Below, piece after piece: positions 17,901 through 26,459 of a stretch of DNA of 64,000 nt. The translations under genes were made by a program, and so were the position numbers. This DNA comes from Opitutaceae bacterium TAV5 (GTDB lineage Bacteria; Verrucomicrobiota; Verrucomicrobiia; Opitutales; Opitutaceae). How positions within the stretch are numbered: the stretch's first letter is position 1; each line of letters starts with the position of its first letter. The DNA lies in NCBI GenBank assembly GCA_000242935.3, contig CP007053.1, positions 4,759,001 through 4,823,000 on the forward strand. Reading direction: 5' to 3'. The notes beneath the pieces were generated by a model. That model did not search any database. It was not told where the DNA came from and saw only the letters and a list, made by a program, of their open reading frames with translations.

Positions 17901-20900
17901 GGCAATGACGGCAAGGGCGGCAGCCTCAGCCTGGGCGCGTCGCGTTCCGTTACGATCACCGGCGAGCCGCCTCCCGAAACCGGAACCGGCGCGGCCGACA
18001 CCCTTTATCTGACGCCCGACTTTTTCCGCCAGGGCGGGTTTGCGAGCTATGCTGTCGGCGCCGGGGGCGATCTCACGGTCACCGCCGGCACGGTCATCGA
18101 GCCACAGGCGCTGTCCCGGATCGCCAGCGGCGCGCTCTGGTCGCTCCCGACCGGCGGCGATGCCGGCTCCGTGCTCGCGGCCGGTTTCCTGCACTCCGAT
18201 CTCCGCCAGCCGATGAGCCTGGCGCTCTCCAACGGCCTGCGCACCGCCTCCGGCGATTTCGCGGCCGACACCGTGAACCCGGGCTCGTCGGATGCGATTC
18301 GCGGCAACCTCACCTTCGCCACCGGCGCGCAACTCCTCATGGACCCGCAGTCCGCCATCGCGCTTCACTCCACCGGCCAGGTTTTTGTCGACGGCACCCT
18401 CTCCACGCCCGGCGGATCGATCGATGTCTCCACCCTTGCCCAAAGTAGCGGAGCGGGCATTACGCTCGGTGAAAACGCCCGCCTGCTCGCGCCCGGCTTC
18501 GTGAAAACCACGCCGGCCGTCGGGGCGGTTTCCGTGCGCAGCGTCGAAGCGGCGGGCAACGTTTCCCTGTCCGTGTCCGGCGCGCAGCAGAGCTACCTGT
18601 TTACCGATCCCGGATCGCTCATCGACGTGTCGGGCATCATGGGCACCGCCGACCTGATCCGCACGTCCACCACCATCGTCGGGAAACGCGCCGTTTACGA
18701 GGCGCGCGAGGTCGGCGGCAACGCCGGCAGCGTCACCCTCGAGGGCGCGCGCGGCGGCGTTGTCGCCGGGCAGATCGAGGCCGCGCCCGGCGGCCCCGCG
18801 GCAGCCGGCGGCAGCATTCTCGTCAGCGCCGGCCAGTTGCGCACCACTCCGCTCACCGGCCTGCTGCTCACCGACGACGAGACGGTGCTGAGTTTCGATC
18901 CGGCCAATCCTTCCGCCTGGGCCGGCACGGTCACCGTTTATGCGCCCGCGTTGCGGGAAAGCGGGGCGGACAGCTTCGCTTTCCGCTCGCCCCGGTCGGT
19001 GGCGTTCGACGGGGATTTTTCGTTCACCGCCCGCCGTTCGCTGGCGTTCGCCACCCCGCTCCTCGGCATTGCCAGCGGTGCGGCGGAGGATGCCGTCATC
19101 GAGCTGACCGCGCCGTACGTGAGCTTTGGCGCGTTTCCCGGCGTGGGCGATACGGGCAATCCGCCTCCGGGGGTTCCCTCCGCGCCGCCTTCGCTGGCCG
19201 GCGGGCTCATCGTCACCGCGTCGCTCATCGACATCGTGCAGACCCTCGATCTCGGAGGCAACGGCCTGGGCGGTTTCGCCGACGCCCGCTTCGTATCGGC
19301 CGGAGACATACGGCTCACGGTCGGCAGCGGTCCGGTCTATTTTGTCGGGCGTCTCCAGTCCCCCGGCGCGCTGACATTCGAAAGCGCGCAGACCTATGTG
19401 ACCACCGCGAGCCGCGTGCGCGCCGCCACGGACAACGGATTTCTCATCCAGTCCGGCCGGTCCGTGACGTTTGCCGGAAACGGCAACGCCGCGCCCGTCC
19501 CGTATTCGTACGGGGAGACGCTGACCGTCAGGGCGCCCGAAATCATCCAGGGCGGCGTCGTCCGCGCGCCGCAAGGGCGGATCAACCTCCAGGCGACCGA
19601 TTCGCTCGTGCTCGCCCCCGGCAGCCTCACATCCGTCTCGCTGGAAGGGGCGATCATTCCCGTCGGGGCGGCCATCGGCGGCGAGATCGAGCCGTGGATC
19701 GAGGCGGGCGTCGTCCCGGAAAAGGCGATCACGCTCGGCGGTCCCGAGGTCGATGTGCAGTCCGGCGCGGTCGTGGATGTTTCCGGTGGCGGCGATCTTT
19801 ACGGCTGGGAGTTCATCGCGGGCAACGGCGGTTCGCGCGACCTCCTCTCGACCGCGGGCATGTTCGCCATCATCCCCGGCTACAACTCCCCGGCCGCGCC
19901 CGTTTATGCCAACACGACGGCGACCGGCAGCCTCGCCGCCGGTTCGCTCCGGGCGGGCGACAGCGTGTGGCTTTCCGGCGTCGCCGGGCTGCCCGACGGG
20001 TTTTATACGCTCCTGCCCGCGCACTACGCGCTGCTGCCCGGCGGCATGGCGATCCAGGCGCTCTCGGGCGGTTTCGCCAGCCTGCCGGCGGCGGGCGTGA
20101 CCCTGGCCGACGGTTCGCAGATCGTCCGTGGCTACCGCGCCGTGGCGGGCACGCCCGTCCATGACGCCTCGCTCACGCAGTTCCGCGTCATGTCGCAGGA
20201 GGTGCTGCGCGACTACAGCAGCTACACCGACATCAGTTTCAACGACTACACGACCGGTCTCGCCGCCAGGGCGGGTATCGTTGCCCCGCGCCTGCCGCTC
20301 GACGCGGGCACGCTCACGCTTGCCGCCACCAGCAGCCTGCGGCTCGATGGCGAGGGCCGCTTCGGCGCGCCGGAAGGGGGTCTGCTCGGCAACGTGGACA
20401 TCGCCGCTCTCCGCATCGCCATGCTCGGCGACGGCCAGTCCGCGCCCGACGACTCGTACCTCGCGCTCAGCGCGACGGAGTTTTCGAATTTCGGCGTCGG
20501 CAGCCTGCTTCTCGGCGGCACCCGCTCCCAAGCGGCCGACGGCACGCAGATCAACGTCAGCGCCACCAGCATCTACATCTCCAACGATGCCGCTTCCGCG
20601 CTGGTCCTCCCCGAACTGATCCTGGCTTCGAGGGACACGATCACGATCGCCGACGGCAGCGTCATCCGCGCCGAAGGCGCCACCTCCGGCGCCACCGCAC
20701 CGCTCCTCCTCGCGGGCAACGGAGCCCTGCTCCGCGCTTCCACCGGCGACCGTATCGGGATCAACCGCACCGGCACGAGCACCGTCGCCGGCCAACTCGC
20801 GATCGGCGCGGATGTGACGCTGGCCGCCACCGGTTCGCTGTCGCTCGACGGCACGCGTTCCGTCACCACGACGCCGACCACGCTTCTGGATACGCCGCAG

Positions 20901-23900
20901 CTCGACCTCTCCAGTTCGCAAGTCAGCATCGGCGACGCGCCGGACGGCACCGGCGGCCTTGTGCTCAGCGGAGCGAGTGTCGAGGCGCTGGGCCGCGCGC
21001 GCAGCCTGCTCGTGCGCAGCCATGGCACAATCGACTTTTTCGGCGACGTGACCATCGGCAGCCGCGATGCCGACGGGGAAGCGGCGCTCCGGACGCTCAT
21101 TTTCGACGCCGCCGGCCTCAACGGCCAGGGAGCCGCCGGCGACACGGTATCGGTCACCGCCGGTGAGTTCGAGCTTCGCAATACCTTCAATGTTGCCTCG
21201 ACCGTGCCCGCCCCCGGCGAGGGCACCCTCCGGATTGACGCGGAGCAGTGGACGCTCGGACCCGGAGCGAGCGCCGTGCAGGGTTTTGCCGGCGTCAGCG
21301 TTTCCGCCGATCAGGTGACGGCCAGCGGCACGGGTTCGCTCGCGGTCGACGGGGCGCTGGACATCGCCACCGATCTGCTCACTGCCGGGAAGGCGTCGGA
21401 CTACCGGATCGCTGCCACCGGCGCGGTCGCCGTCACGCAGGGTCGCGGCTCCGAACAGACTCCGGCGGCATCCGGCGGCCGTCTCGAGGTCAGTGGGGCG
21501 AGTGTGGCGCTCGACACCACGGTCAGTCTCCCCGCCGGTATTTTCGAGGCCCGGGCCACGGCCGGCGATCTCGTTCTCGGTGAAAACGCCCGGCTCCTCG
21601 CCCGCGGTGTGACGACCCACTTTTACGATACGGCCGCGACGACTCCGGGCGGCACGCTGCGGCTCACCGCCGACGCGGGCGACATAACCGCCGTTGCCGG
21701 TTCGCTTCTCGACGTGTCCGGAAACGCGGGCAACGCCGATTCCGGGCGTATCGAAATCAGTGCTACGAACGGCCGCGCCGACCTGCGCGGCGCGCTCGCC
21801 GACGCGACCGGCGGGAGTTTTGCGCTCGATGCGGCGACGCTCGCCGATTTTTCCTCCCTCAATGCTGCCCTCAACCGCTCGGGCTTCACCGGCGAGCGCG
21901 ACATCCGGCTGCGCGACCAGTCGCTCGCGCTCGGCGCCGGCGAGACCCTCGCGGCCGGCGATGTCCGCCTCCGGTCCGACACCGGCAGCGTCACCGTGGA
22001 GGGTGCGATCGAGGCGACCGGCAGCATTCACCTCACCGGCGGCGACGGCGTGACCGTAAGCGGCACGCTCGCGGGCTCCTCCGTGGAGCTCACCGCCACC
22101 GGCGGTGAACTGGCGCTCGACGCCGGATCGCTTGTCCGCGCCACCGACGGCGGCTCCGTCATCCTCACGGCGCGGCGCGATGGCGACGACATCGCCATCG
22201 CGCGGCTCGAGGGAGCCGTCGAGGCCGGCGAGTTCGTCGTGCGCGGCGAGCGCACCTACGACTACACCGCCACGGGCGTCATCAACGCGGGCGATTTCGT
22301 GACCATGCTCGACGATGCTTCCGTGTGGATGACCGGCTCCGCCGACGCCATCCACACCCGCCTCGGCAGCGCCACGCCTTTCGAGCTTCAGGCGGCCATT
22401 CGCGCCGCCAGCGACGGCGATCTCGCCGTCAACGGCGACCTCGACCTGCATACCCGCCGCTACGGCGCCGATGCCGCCACTCCCGGCGCGCTTGCCCTTT
22501 CCGCCGGCGGCAATCTCTCGCTCAACGGCAGCATCAGCGACGGCTTTTCCACCGCCTCCGCCTCGACCGGCACGCTCCTCGACGGCCGCTCCTGGAGCTA
22601 CGCTTTCGAGAGCGGCGGCGACATCACGCTCGCCGCCGGAAAACTCGTGCGCACCGGTACCGGCGATATCACCCTCGATGCCGGCCGCGACCTCATTCTC
22701 AAGGATACCAGATCGGTCATCTACACCGCGGGGCAAAAGATCGCCGATGCCGATGGCTTCAATCGCGGCAGCCGCGTCGGCGAATATCCGGTCAACGGCG
22801 GCGATATCCGCATCACGGCGGGCCGCGATATCGTGGCGCCGCTCACGCAGGACTTCATCTCGGGCTGGCTCTACCGGTACGGCTATGCGAGCACGACCGG
22901 CGGCGTATCGCTCGCCGACATGTCGGTGGCGTCGCAAACGAGCTGGTCCGTCGTTTTCGCCAACTACGAGCAGGGCATCGGCGCGCTCGGAGGCGGCGAC
23001 ATCACGATTAATGCCGGCCGTCACATCCGCGATCTGGCCGTGGCGCTGCCGACCACCGGACAGATGACGACTGCCGTGGGCCAGTCCGCCGGTTCCGCCG
23101 ACATCGTGGTCCGGGGCGGCGGAGACCTCCGTCTGCATGCCGGCGGCGACATCTACGGCGGCGTCTACATGCTCGGCCGCGGCGAGGCCGAGGTCGTGGC
23201 CGACGGCGCAATCACCTCCGGCACGCAAAGCTACCAGCGCAGGGACATCACCGTTTCGAGCACCGCCATTTCCAACTACGTACTGCGCGACCTTCATGCG
23301 CTCTTCGCCCTCATGGATGCGAGCCTCACCGTCCGCGCCCGCGGCGATGTGGAAATCGAGGCGATCCTCGATCCGATGCTCGTGCCCTCGATCGCGGCCA
23401 ACATCACCGGCAACGGCACCACCACGCTCAACCGGCTCAACACCTTTTTCAACAGCTACACCGACCGCACGTCCGCCGACATCGTTTCCACCGGAGGCGA
23501 CGTGGAGTATTACAACAATCCGTGGGCCGCCGCGGACCTCGCGCGCGGCAACACGGCCCGCGCCATCGACCAGCAGATGTCCGTGCCCTCCGCCTCGAAC
23601 CCGGGCGAGGTCATTATCCCGCGCGATCTCCTCTACGTGCCGGGCACGATGCGCCTGGCTGCGCTGCAGGGCGACATCTCGCTGCTCCAGTATTTCAACA
23701 ACCCGCAGACCAACCACGCCTTCCGCCTCGCCCCGTCGGCCACCGGCACGCTCGATCTGCTCGCGGGAGGGGAGATCACCTCCGACACCCCGATCATCAT
23801 GATGGATGTGGCGACCGAATACCTGCGCACCGCGCTGGCCCCCTTCCGCAACAACACCCGCACCAACCTCCGTCTTCCCACGGCGGATACGCTCGGCGTC

Positions 23901-25514
23901 GCCACCAACTACGGCCGGGGCGATACGCCGCTCCATCTCGGCGACACTACGCCCGCGCACATTTACGCGCTGGCCGGCTCGATCGCAGGCGCGAGCGAGC
24001 TCGATACCGAAAAGCTCAAGATCTACCTGCCGAAAGCCGCACGCATCGCCGCCGGCGAGGACATCGCCAACCTCACGCTCTCCACCCAGCACAACCAGGC
24101 AACCGACATCACGCTCGTCCGCGCCGGCCGCGACATTGTCGTGCCCGACATCAGGGTTCTCGGTCAGGGCGAGCTCGTTGTGGAGGCCGGTCGCGACATC
24201 GACATGAAGTCGATCTACAGCACCGGACTCTGGACGACCGGAAACCTCGGCAGCCTCGCCACGACCAACGCCGTCATGACCAGCGGCGCCACCCGCGCCG
24301 ACATCGCCAACCTCGCCCTCCGCAACGAGGGCGCCGACATCACGATCCTCGCCGGAGCGGCCGCCGGTGCGGACTACGAGAAATTTATCGCCACCTACCT
24401 CGACCCGGCCAACGCCGCCGGCGTTGTCCGCACGTACCTCCCCGAGTTGCGCGCCTGGATGGAGACGCTCGGCCTTGCCGCCGGCCCGGACGGCTCCGCT
24501 CTCGACGACGCCGCTCTCGTCTCCGCGTTTTCCGGCCTGCCGCAGGAGACGCGCCAGCCTCTGCTGCTCGACATCTATTTTACCGAACTGAAGGAGACGG
24601 GCATCGACGCCACCAATCCCGACAGCCCGCGTTTCGGCAGCTATCAGCGAGGCTACCTCGCGGTCTCCACGCTCTTCGCCGACCCGGAGGAAAGCCCGCG
24701 CGGCAACATCAACTTCTACGGCAATCCCGTCCTCACGCAGGCGGGCGGCGACATCGACATTCTCGTCCCTTACGGCGACGTCCGGATCGACGAGGTGTCG
24801 CACGTTGCGGGCGGCAGCGTGGGCGTCATCACGCAAAAAGGCGGGCAGGTGCGCATGATGACCGACGGTGATATCGCCCTCGGCAACTCGCGCGTGTTCA
24901 CGCTGCAAGGCGGCGACCTGCTCATGTGGACTTCGCACGGGGACATCACGGCCGGCGCCGGTTCGAAAACCCGGGCCACGCCGCCCGCGCTCCGCTACGT
25001 CGTCGACAACGACGGCAATTCCCTCCTCAACGCCACCGCCCTGCAAACCGGCTCCGGCATCGGGGTGCTCGACGCCGGTGACGCAGCCGGGGCGCGGAGC
25101 CGCCTCGATCTGATCGCGCCCGAAGGCACCGTGGATGCGGGCGATGCCGGCATTCGCGCGGCGGGCGATATCAATATCGCCGCGCTCCACGTCATCGGCG
25201 CGGACAACATCAGCGCAGGCGGCGTGGCCACCGGCGTGCCGACGGCCGTTTCGCCCAACATGGCGGCCCTGGCCGCGGTCAATGCTGCGGCCGGCTCCCT
25301 CGCCAGCGCGGCCGACGAGACCTCCCGGAGCCAGCGCCCGGCACCGGGCGCCGGCGAGGATATCCCTTCGCTCATCACGGTCGAAGTCCTTGGCTACGGC
25401 GAGGGCGGCGAGCCGGAAAAAGACGATCGCGCGAGCAGCGGCAGTCGCGAACTCGATGTGGCGCGGGCGTCCCGCCCGCCCGGAGCGGAGCATGGCGTCA
25501 GATCCGTCATGTGA
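14904..25514 (+). CDS. Filamentous-haemagglutinin-like TpsA exoprotein (3536 aa)
   Basis: The N-terminal 40 residues are unusual because two palindromic repeats encode them. A signal-like hydrophobic core follows at about 46-60, with cleavage near PAGA (63). Residues about 160-300 form the haemagglutination-activity (TPS) domain recognised by TpsB. Seen there are ILTWENFNVGKNTTLYFDQ, QILGQIKAEGQVYVINKNGV (N245-G248 included) and VHTLVASSLDF. Most of the remainder repeats short strands with GSVID, SGGG, TLSTPGGSIDVS and GD-I patterns, as in a beta-helix adhesin. The C-terminal 600 residues match the FHA-family C-terminal region I know as DUF3739 (GDLLMWTSHGDITAGAGSKT near 3337). The protein should be secreted by the TpsB at 7461 and act as an adhesin or matrix fibre. 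A third palindrome encodes its last residues. Confidence 0.92.
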   Translation: MNSGFRHTILRWRGLLARLVARASCPCHGAPHRHLPTLRRRPSVLHQALAFLLAVLMPFPAGARNILSRGGSSSAPPAAGATAPSAATVAEAQAALLAARAANSRNILSRNSDAIQAVRAAQAAARAAAQNAASTLPDGLKPGGLVVAPGATPGSALWSGALAPVESSSAATGNTLVTVEQTESKAILTWENFNVGKNTTLYFDQTAGGSDAPQWIALNRVEDPTSSPTQILGQIKAEGQVYVINKNGVIFGGSSQVNVHTLVASSLDFRGATTAERNETFRQGIAFDDQRLNTFAVDSAGAPGAPRTGVVIQGGARIVTDESGSIYLVGQDVTNAGELSAPGGQVVMAAGDRVWISKNWLGSGHNADYTDPDLRGVRATVSAGGTATNTGLVTTDRGNITVTGKSIHQAGVLAATTSVTANGSVTLLAGDAAASSSLYWMWPTSFGDITLAPGSLIAITPDDDTTTGMAAQYRPSRIEILGQTILMEADARIHAPSATVNFVARTNSATASAANDPSFIYIDDGAEIDLAGLSGVEVAMERNSITGELRLDELKDAPLQREGALRGKTVSVDLRRGTTLADFSGYYGLIENTAPELMTTGGTLKLDSGTVVTRAGSRIDLSGGSLRYLDGYVETTRLRGADGHIYDISTASPDIVYTGIYETSRRFEKGYTEGKSAGTLILGPQPGYGNTVDVAGNFGQSVRPYFVALEGAIDAGVTVGAYQREKHTAGASPQEAWKQLPEAATLLIGYTNTAGRSVGPNITIGTPAELPADLTHETLSTAFDPAGAHAIVLSAGLFDGQTFGTVDITSGIGGGDLVIAEGVTVDLGAFGSFRFTGSHAQIDGSILAPGGSVSILTDVAKGYYETSTTPVNWTTLGDDERPWIRLGSGAVIDVSGLWINERLDGFAASSTPLALDGGSVSLRTVSDLVLDSGSVIDVSGGGRLTAAGKLAAGDAGSILLENDIRPDANKGFSNVASGQFGRFDVLGADLRGFALGGTGGNDGKGGSLSLGASRSVTITGEPPPETGTGAADTLYLTPDFFRQGGFASYAVGAGGDLTVTAGTVIEPQALSRIASGALWSLPTGGDAGSVLAAGFLHSDLRQPMSLALSNGLRTASGDFAADTVNPGSSDAIRGNLTFATGAQLLMDPQSAIALHSTGQVFVDGTLSTPGGSIDVSTLAQSSGAGITLGENARLLAPGFVKTTPAVGAVSVRSVEAAGNVSLSVSGAQQSYLFTDPGSLIDVSGIMGTADLIRTSTTIVGKRAVYEAREVGGNAGSVTLEGARGGVVAGQIEAAPGGPAAAGGSILVSAGQLRTTPLTGLLLTDDETVLSFDPANPSAWAGTVTVYAPALRESGADSFAFRSPRSVAFDGDFSFTARRSLAFATPLLGIASGAAEDAVIELTAPYVSFGAFPGVGDTGNPPPGVPSAPPSLAGGLIVTASLIDIVQTLDLGGNGLGGFADARFVSAGDIRLTVGSGPVYFVGRLQSPGALTFESAQTYVTTASRVRAATDNGFLIQSGRSVTFAGNGNAAPVPYSYGETLTVRAPEIIQGGVVRAPQGRINLQATDSLVLAPGSLTSVSLEGAIIPVGAAIGGEIEPWIEAGVVPEKAITLGGPEVDVQSGAVVDVSGGGDLYGWEFIAGNGGSRDLLSTAGMFAIIPGYNSPAAPVYANTTATGSLAAGSLRAGDSVWLSGVAGLPDGFYTLLPAHYALLPGGMAIQALSGGFASLPAAGVTLADGSQIVRGYRAVAGTPVHDASLTQFRVMSQEVLRDYSSYTDISFNDYTTGLAARAGIVAPRLPLDAGTLTLAATSSLRLDGEGRFGAPEGGLLGNVDIAALRIAMLGDGQSAPDDSYLALSATEFSNFGVGSLLLGGTRSQAADGTQINVSATSIYISNDAASALVLPELILASRDTITIADGSVIRAEGATSGATAPLLLAGNGALLRASTGDRIGINRTGTSTVAGQLAIGADVTLAATGSLSLDGTRSVTTTPTTLLDTPQLDLSSSQVSIGDAPDGTGGLVLSGASVEALGRARSLLVRSHGTIDFFGDVTIGSRDADGEAALRTLIFDAAGLNGQGAAGDTVSVTAGEFELRNTFNVASTVPAPGEGTLRIDAEQWTLGPGASAVQGFAGVSVSADQVTASGTGSLAVDGALDIATDLLTAGKASDYRIAATGAVAVTQGRGSEQTPAASGGRLEVSGASVALDTTVSLPAGIFEARATAGDLVLGENARLLARGVTTHFYDTAATTPGGTLRLTADAGDITAVAGSLLDVSGNAGNADSGRIEISATNGRADLRGALADATGGSFALDAATLADFSSLNAALNRSGFTGERDIRLRDQSLALGAGETLAAGDVRLRSDTGSVTVEGAIEATGSIHLTGGDGVTVSGTLAGSSVELTATGGELALDAGSLVRATDGGSVILTARRDGDDIAIARLEGAVEAGEFVVRGERTYDYTATGVINAGDFVTMLDDASVWMTGSADAIHTRLGSATPFELQAAIRAASDGDLAVNGDLDLHTRRYGADAATPGALALSAGGNLSLNGSISDGFSTASASTGTLLDGRSWSYAFESGGDITLAAGKLVRTGTGDITLDAGRDLILKDTRSVIYTAGQKIADADGFNRGSRVGEYPVNGGDIRITAGRDIVAPLTQDFISGWLYRYGYASTTGGVSLADMSVASQTSWSVVFANYEQGIGALGGGDITINAGRHIRDLAVALPTTGQMTTAVGQSAGSADIVVRGGGDLRLHAGGDIYGGVYMLGRGEAEVVADGAITSGTQSYQRRDITVSSTAISNYVLRDLHALFALMDASLTVRARGDVEIEAILDPMLVPSIAANITGNGTTTLNRLNTFFNSYTDRTSADIVSTGGDVEYYNNPWAAADLARGNTARAIDQQMSVPSASNPGEVIIPRDLLYVPGTMRLAALQGDISLLQYFNNPQTNHAFRLAPSATGTLDLLAGGEITSDTPIIMMDVATEYLRTALAPFRNNTRTNLRLPTADTLGVATNYGRGDTPLHLGDTTPAHIYALAGSIAGASELDTEKLKIYLPKAARIAAGEDIANLTLSTQHNQATDITLVRAGRDIVVPDIRVLGQGELVVEAGRDIDMKSIYSTGLWTTGNLGSLATTNAVMTSGATRADIANLALRNEGADITILAGAAAGADYEKFIATYLDPANAAGVVRTYLPELRAWMETLGLAAGPDGSALDDAALVSAFSGLPQETRQPLLLDIYFTELKETGIDATNPDSPRFGSYQRGYLAVSTLFADPEESPRGNINFYGNPVLTQAGGDIDILVPYGDVRIDEVSHVAGGSVGVITQKGGQVRMMTDGDIALGNSRVFTLQGGDLLMWTSHGDITAGAGSKTRATPPALRYVVDNDGNSLLNATALQTGSGIGVLDAGDAAGARSRLDLIAPEGTVDAGDAGIRAAGDINIAALHVIGADNISAGGVATGVPTAVSPNMAALAAVNAAAGSLASAADETSRSQRPAPGAGEDIPSLITVEVLGYGEGGEPEKDDRASSGSRELDVARASRPPGAEHGVRSVM
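14941..14987. repeat. Two GC-rich palindromes inside the TpsA start region
   Basis: GCGGGCTTCTCGCCCGC (14941-14957) is followed by a 12-base perfect-arm palindrome, GTGGCACGGGCA-TCC-TGCCCGTGCCAC (14961-14987). Both belong to a family seen again at 25458, 50000, 50046 and 50299. Here they lie in frame and encode residues 13-28 (RGLLARLVARASCPCH) of the exoprotein. Confidence 0.8.
25458..25479. repeat. GC-rich palindrome inside the TpsA 3' end
   Basis: GTGGCGCGGGCGTCCCGCCCGC is the same family as the pair in the TpsA start region. It encodes VARASRP about 15 residues before the end of the exoprotein. Confidence 0.75.
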
Positions 25515-25523
25515 ACCGGATAC

Positions 25524-26237
25524 ATGAACCCTTTCTCCATGAACTCATCGCCCGCACGCCGCCAGCTTCTCGCCGCGCTCAACGGGCTGCTCTGGCGCCG
25601 GGGCTGCGTCATCCTGGTGCGCAGCCTGAGCGCGGGCTCCCGTGTGATGAGCAGGCTCCCGTCACGGACCGGTCTCACGCCCCGCATGGTCGAACGGGTG
25701 ACGGGCTTGCTGGAGGCGGCCGGCCTGGTGACCTGCGGCTGGCAAGGACAGACGCGACGGGCGCTCGTCTGCACGCTGACGCTGCCGGGGGTGCGTTTTG
25801 TCGATCTTCTGGAAAAAACATGGGGCGAGGACGGCACCGGCGCGCGCCGGGATGACCATGAGGCCTTCGTGACCGGCGGTCGCCTGTTGCGCGGCCTGAT
25901 CCGGCGACGGGGCGCCTTTGCCCTGCTGGAAAAGCTGGAGCCCGGGCCGTTCGCGCCCGGCGCGGTCAGCGGAGCCGTATCCGGTCTGACTCCGGCCCAG
26001 GTGACGGCCAATTTGCTGTTTTTCGAACGCCACGGCCTGGTGAGCCGGGAGCGGATGAGCCGGATGACCGTGTGCGAATATTGCCTGACTGCGGAAGGCG
26101 AGAGGCTCCGGACATTCCTGATCGGCCTCGGGCAACTGGCCGTAATCATGGAAAAAAGCGGATTCACGGAAGGCGACTACGATCCGAAACGGCAACATCC
26201 GGAGGAGTCCTCCGACACGCTGTCGATCGTTCGCTGA
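25524..26237 (+). CDS. Winged-helix DNA-binding-like protein (237 aa)
   Basis: The gene starts 9 bases after the exoprotein stop; a second in-frame ATG at 25539 is an alternative start. Two helix-rich units of similar length can be seen. About 20-105 (LLWRRGCVILVRSL, RLPSRTGLTPRMVERVTGLLEAAGL, QTRRALVCTLTLPG) is shaped like a MarR/HxlR winged helix with a recognition helix near TPRMVERVTGLL. About 115-215 (LTPAQVTANLLFFERHGLV, CEYCLTAEGERLRTFL) repeats that plan. It is probably a cytoplasmic transcription regulator, perhaps of the secretion locus, given the tight spacing. I do not recognise a specific family, and no ligand site is evident. The regulator call rests on helix pattern alone. Confidence 0.65.
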   Translation: MNPFSMNSSPARRQLLAALNGLLWRRGCVILVRSLSAGSRVMSRLPSRTGLTPRMVERVTGLLEAAGLVTCGWQGQTRRALVCTLTLPGVRFVDLLEKTWGEDGTGARRDDHEAFVTGGRLLRGLIRRRGAFALLEKLEPGPFAPGAVSGAVSGLTPAQVTANLLFFERHGLVSRERMSRMTVCEYCLTAEGERLRTFLIGLGQLAVIMEKSGFTEGDYDPKRQHPEESSDTLSIVR

Positions 26238-26315
26238 AGCCGTTTCGGAAAAACAGATTCGGGTCAGGTCGCGGACCGGCGAGGAAGTAACGGTTGAGCG
26301 ACGATGGCGTGTGAC

Positions 26316-26430
26316 GGAGCGGCGGCATTCCTGCCGCTGCGACGAGGCGCGTCAGCGCCTCGCCCGGTGCCTCGCCGTCCGGACCGGCGACGCGTTGCGT
26401 CGTCTGCAGCGGCAGGAATGCCGCCGCTCC
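26316..26430. repeat. 115-bp element with perfect 25-bp inverted ends
   Basis: The left arm 26316-26340 (GGAGCGGCGGCATTCCTGCC plus GCTGC) is the exact reverse complement of 26406-26430. The left arm itself also has a palindromic core. The centre (26341-26405) holds two smaller inverted repeats (CGAGGCGC/GCGCCTCG and GACGC/GCGTC). The left arm plus GACGA reappears without change at 49921. It sits between the winged-helix gene and the convergent dehydrogenase gene, so it may also act as a terminator. Confidence 0.7.
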
Positions 26431-26459
26431 ATCGCTATTCCGTTACAACCTCGCCGGGA

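Noticed and set aside
14862-25493. A very long open frame antisense to the exoprotein gene
   Set aside because: It is a high-GC shadow: it lacks a signal peptide and family motifs, and its low-complexity D/R/G/A composition mirrors the real gene on the other strand.
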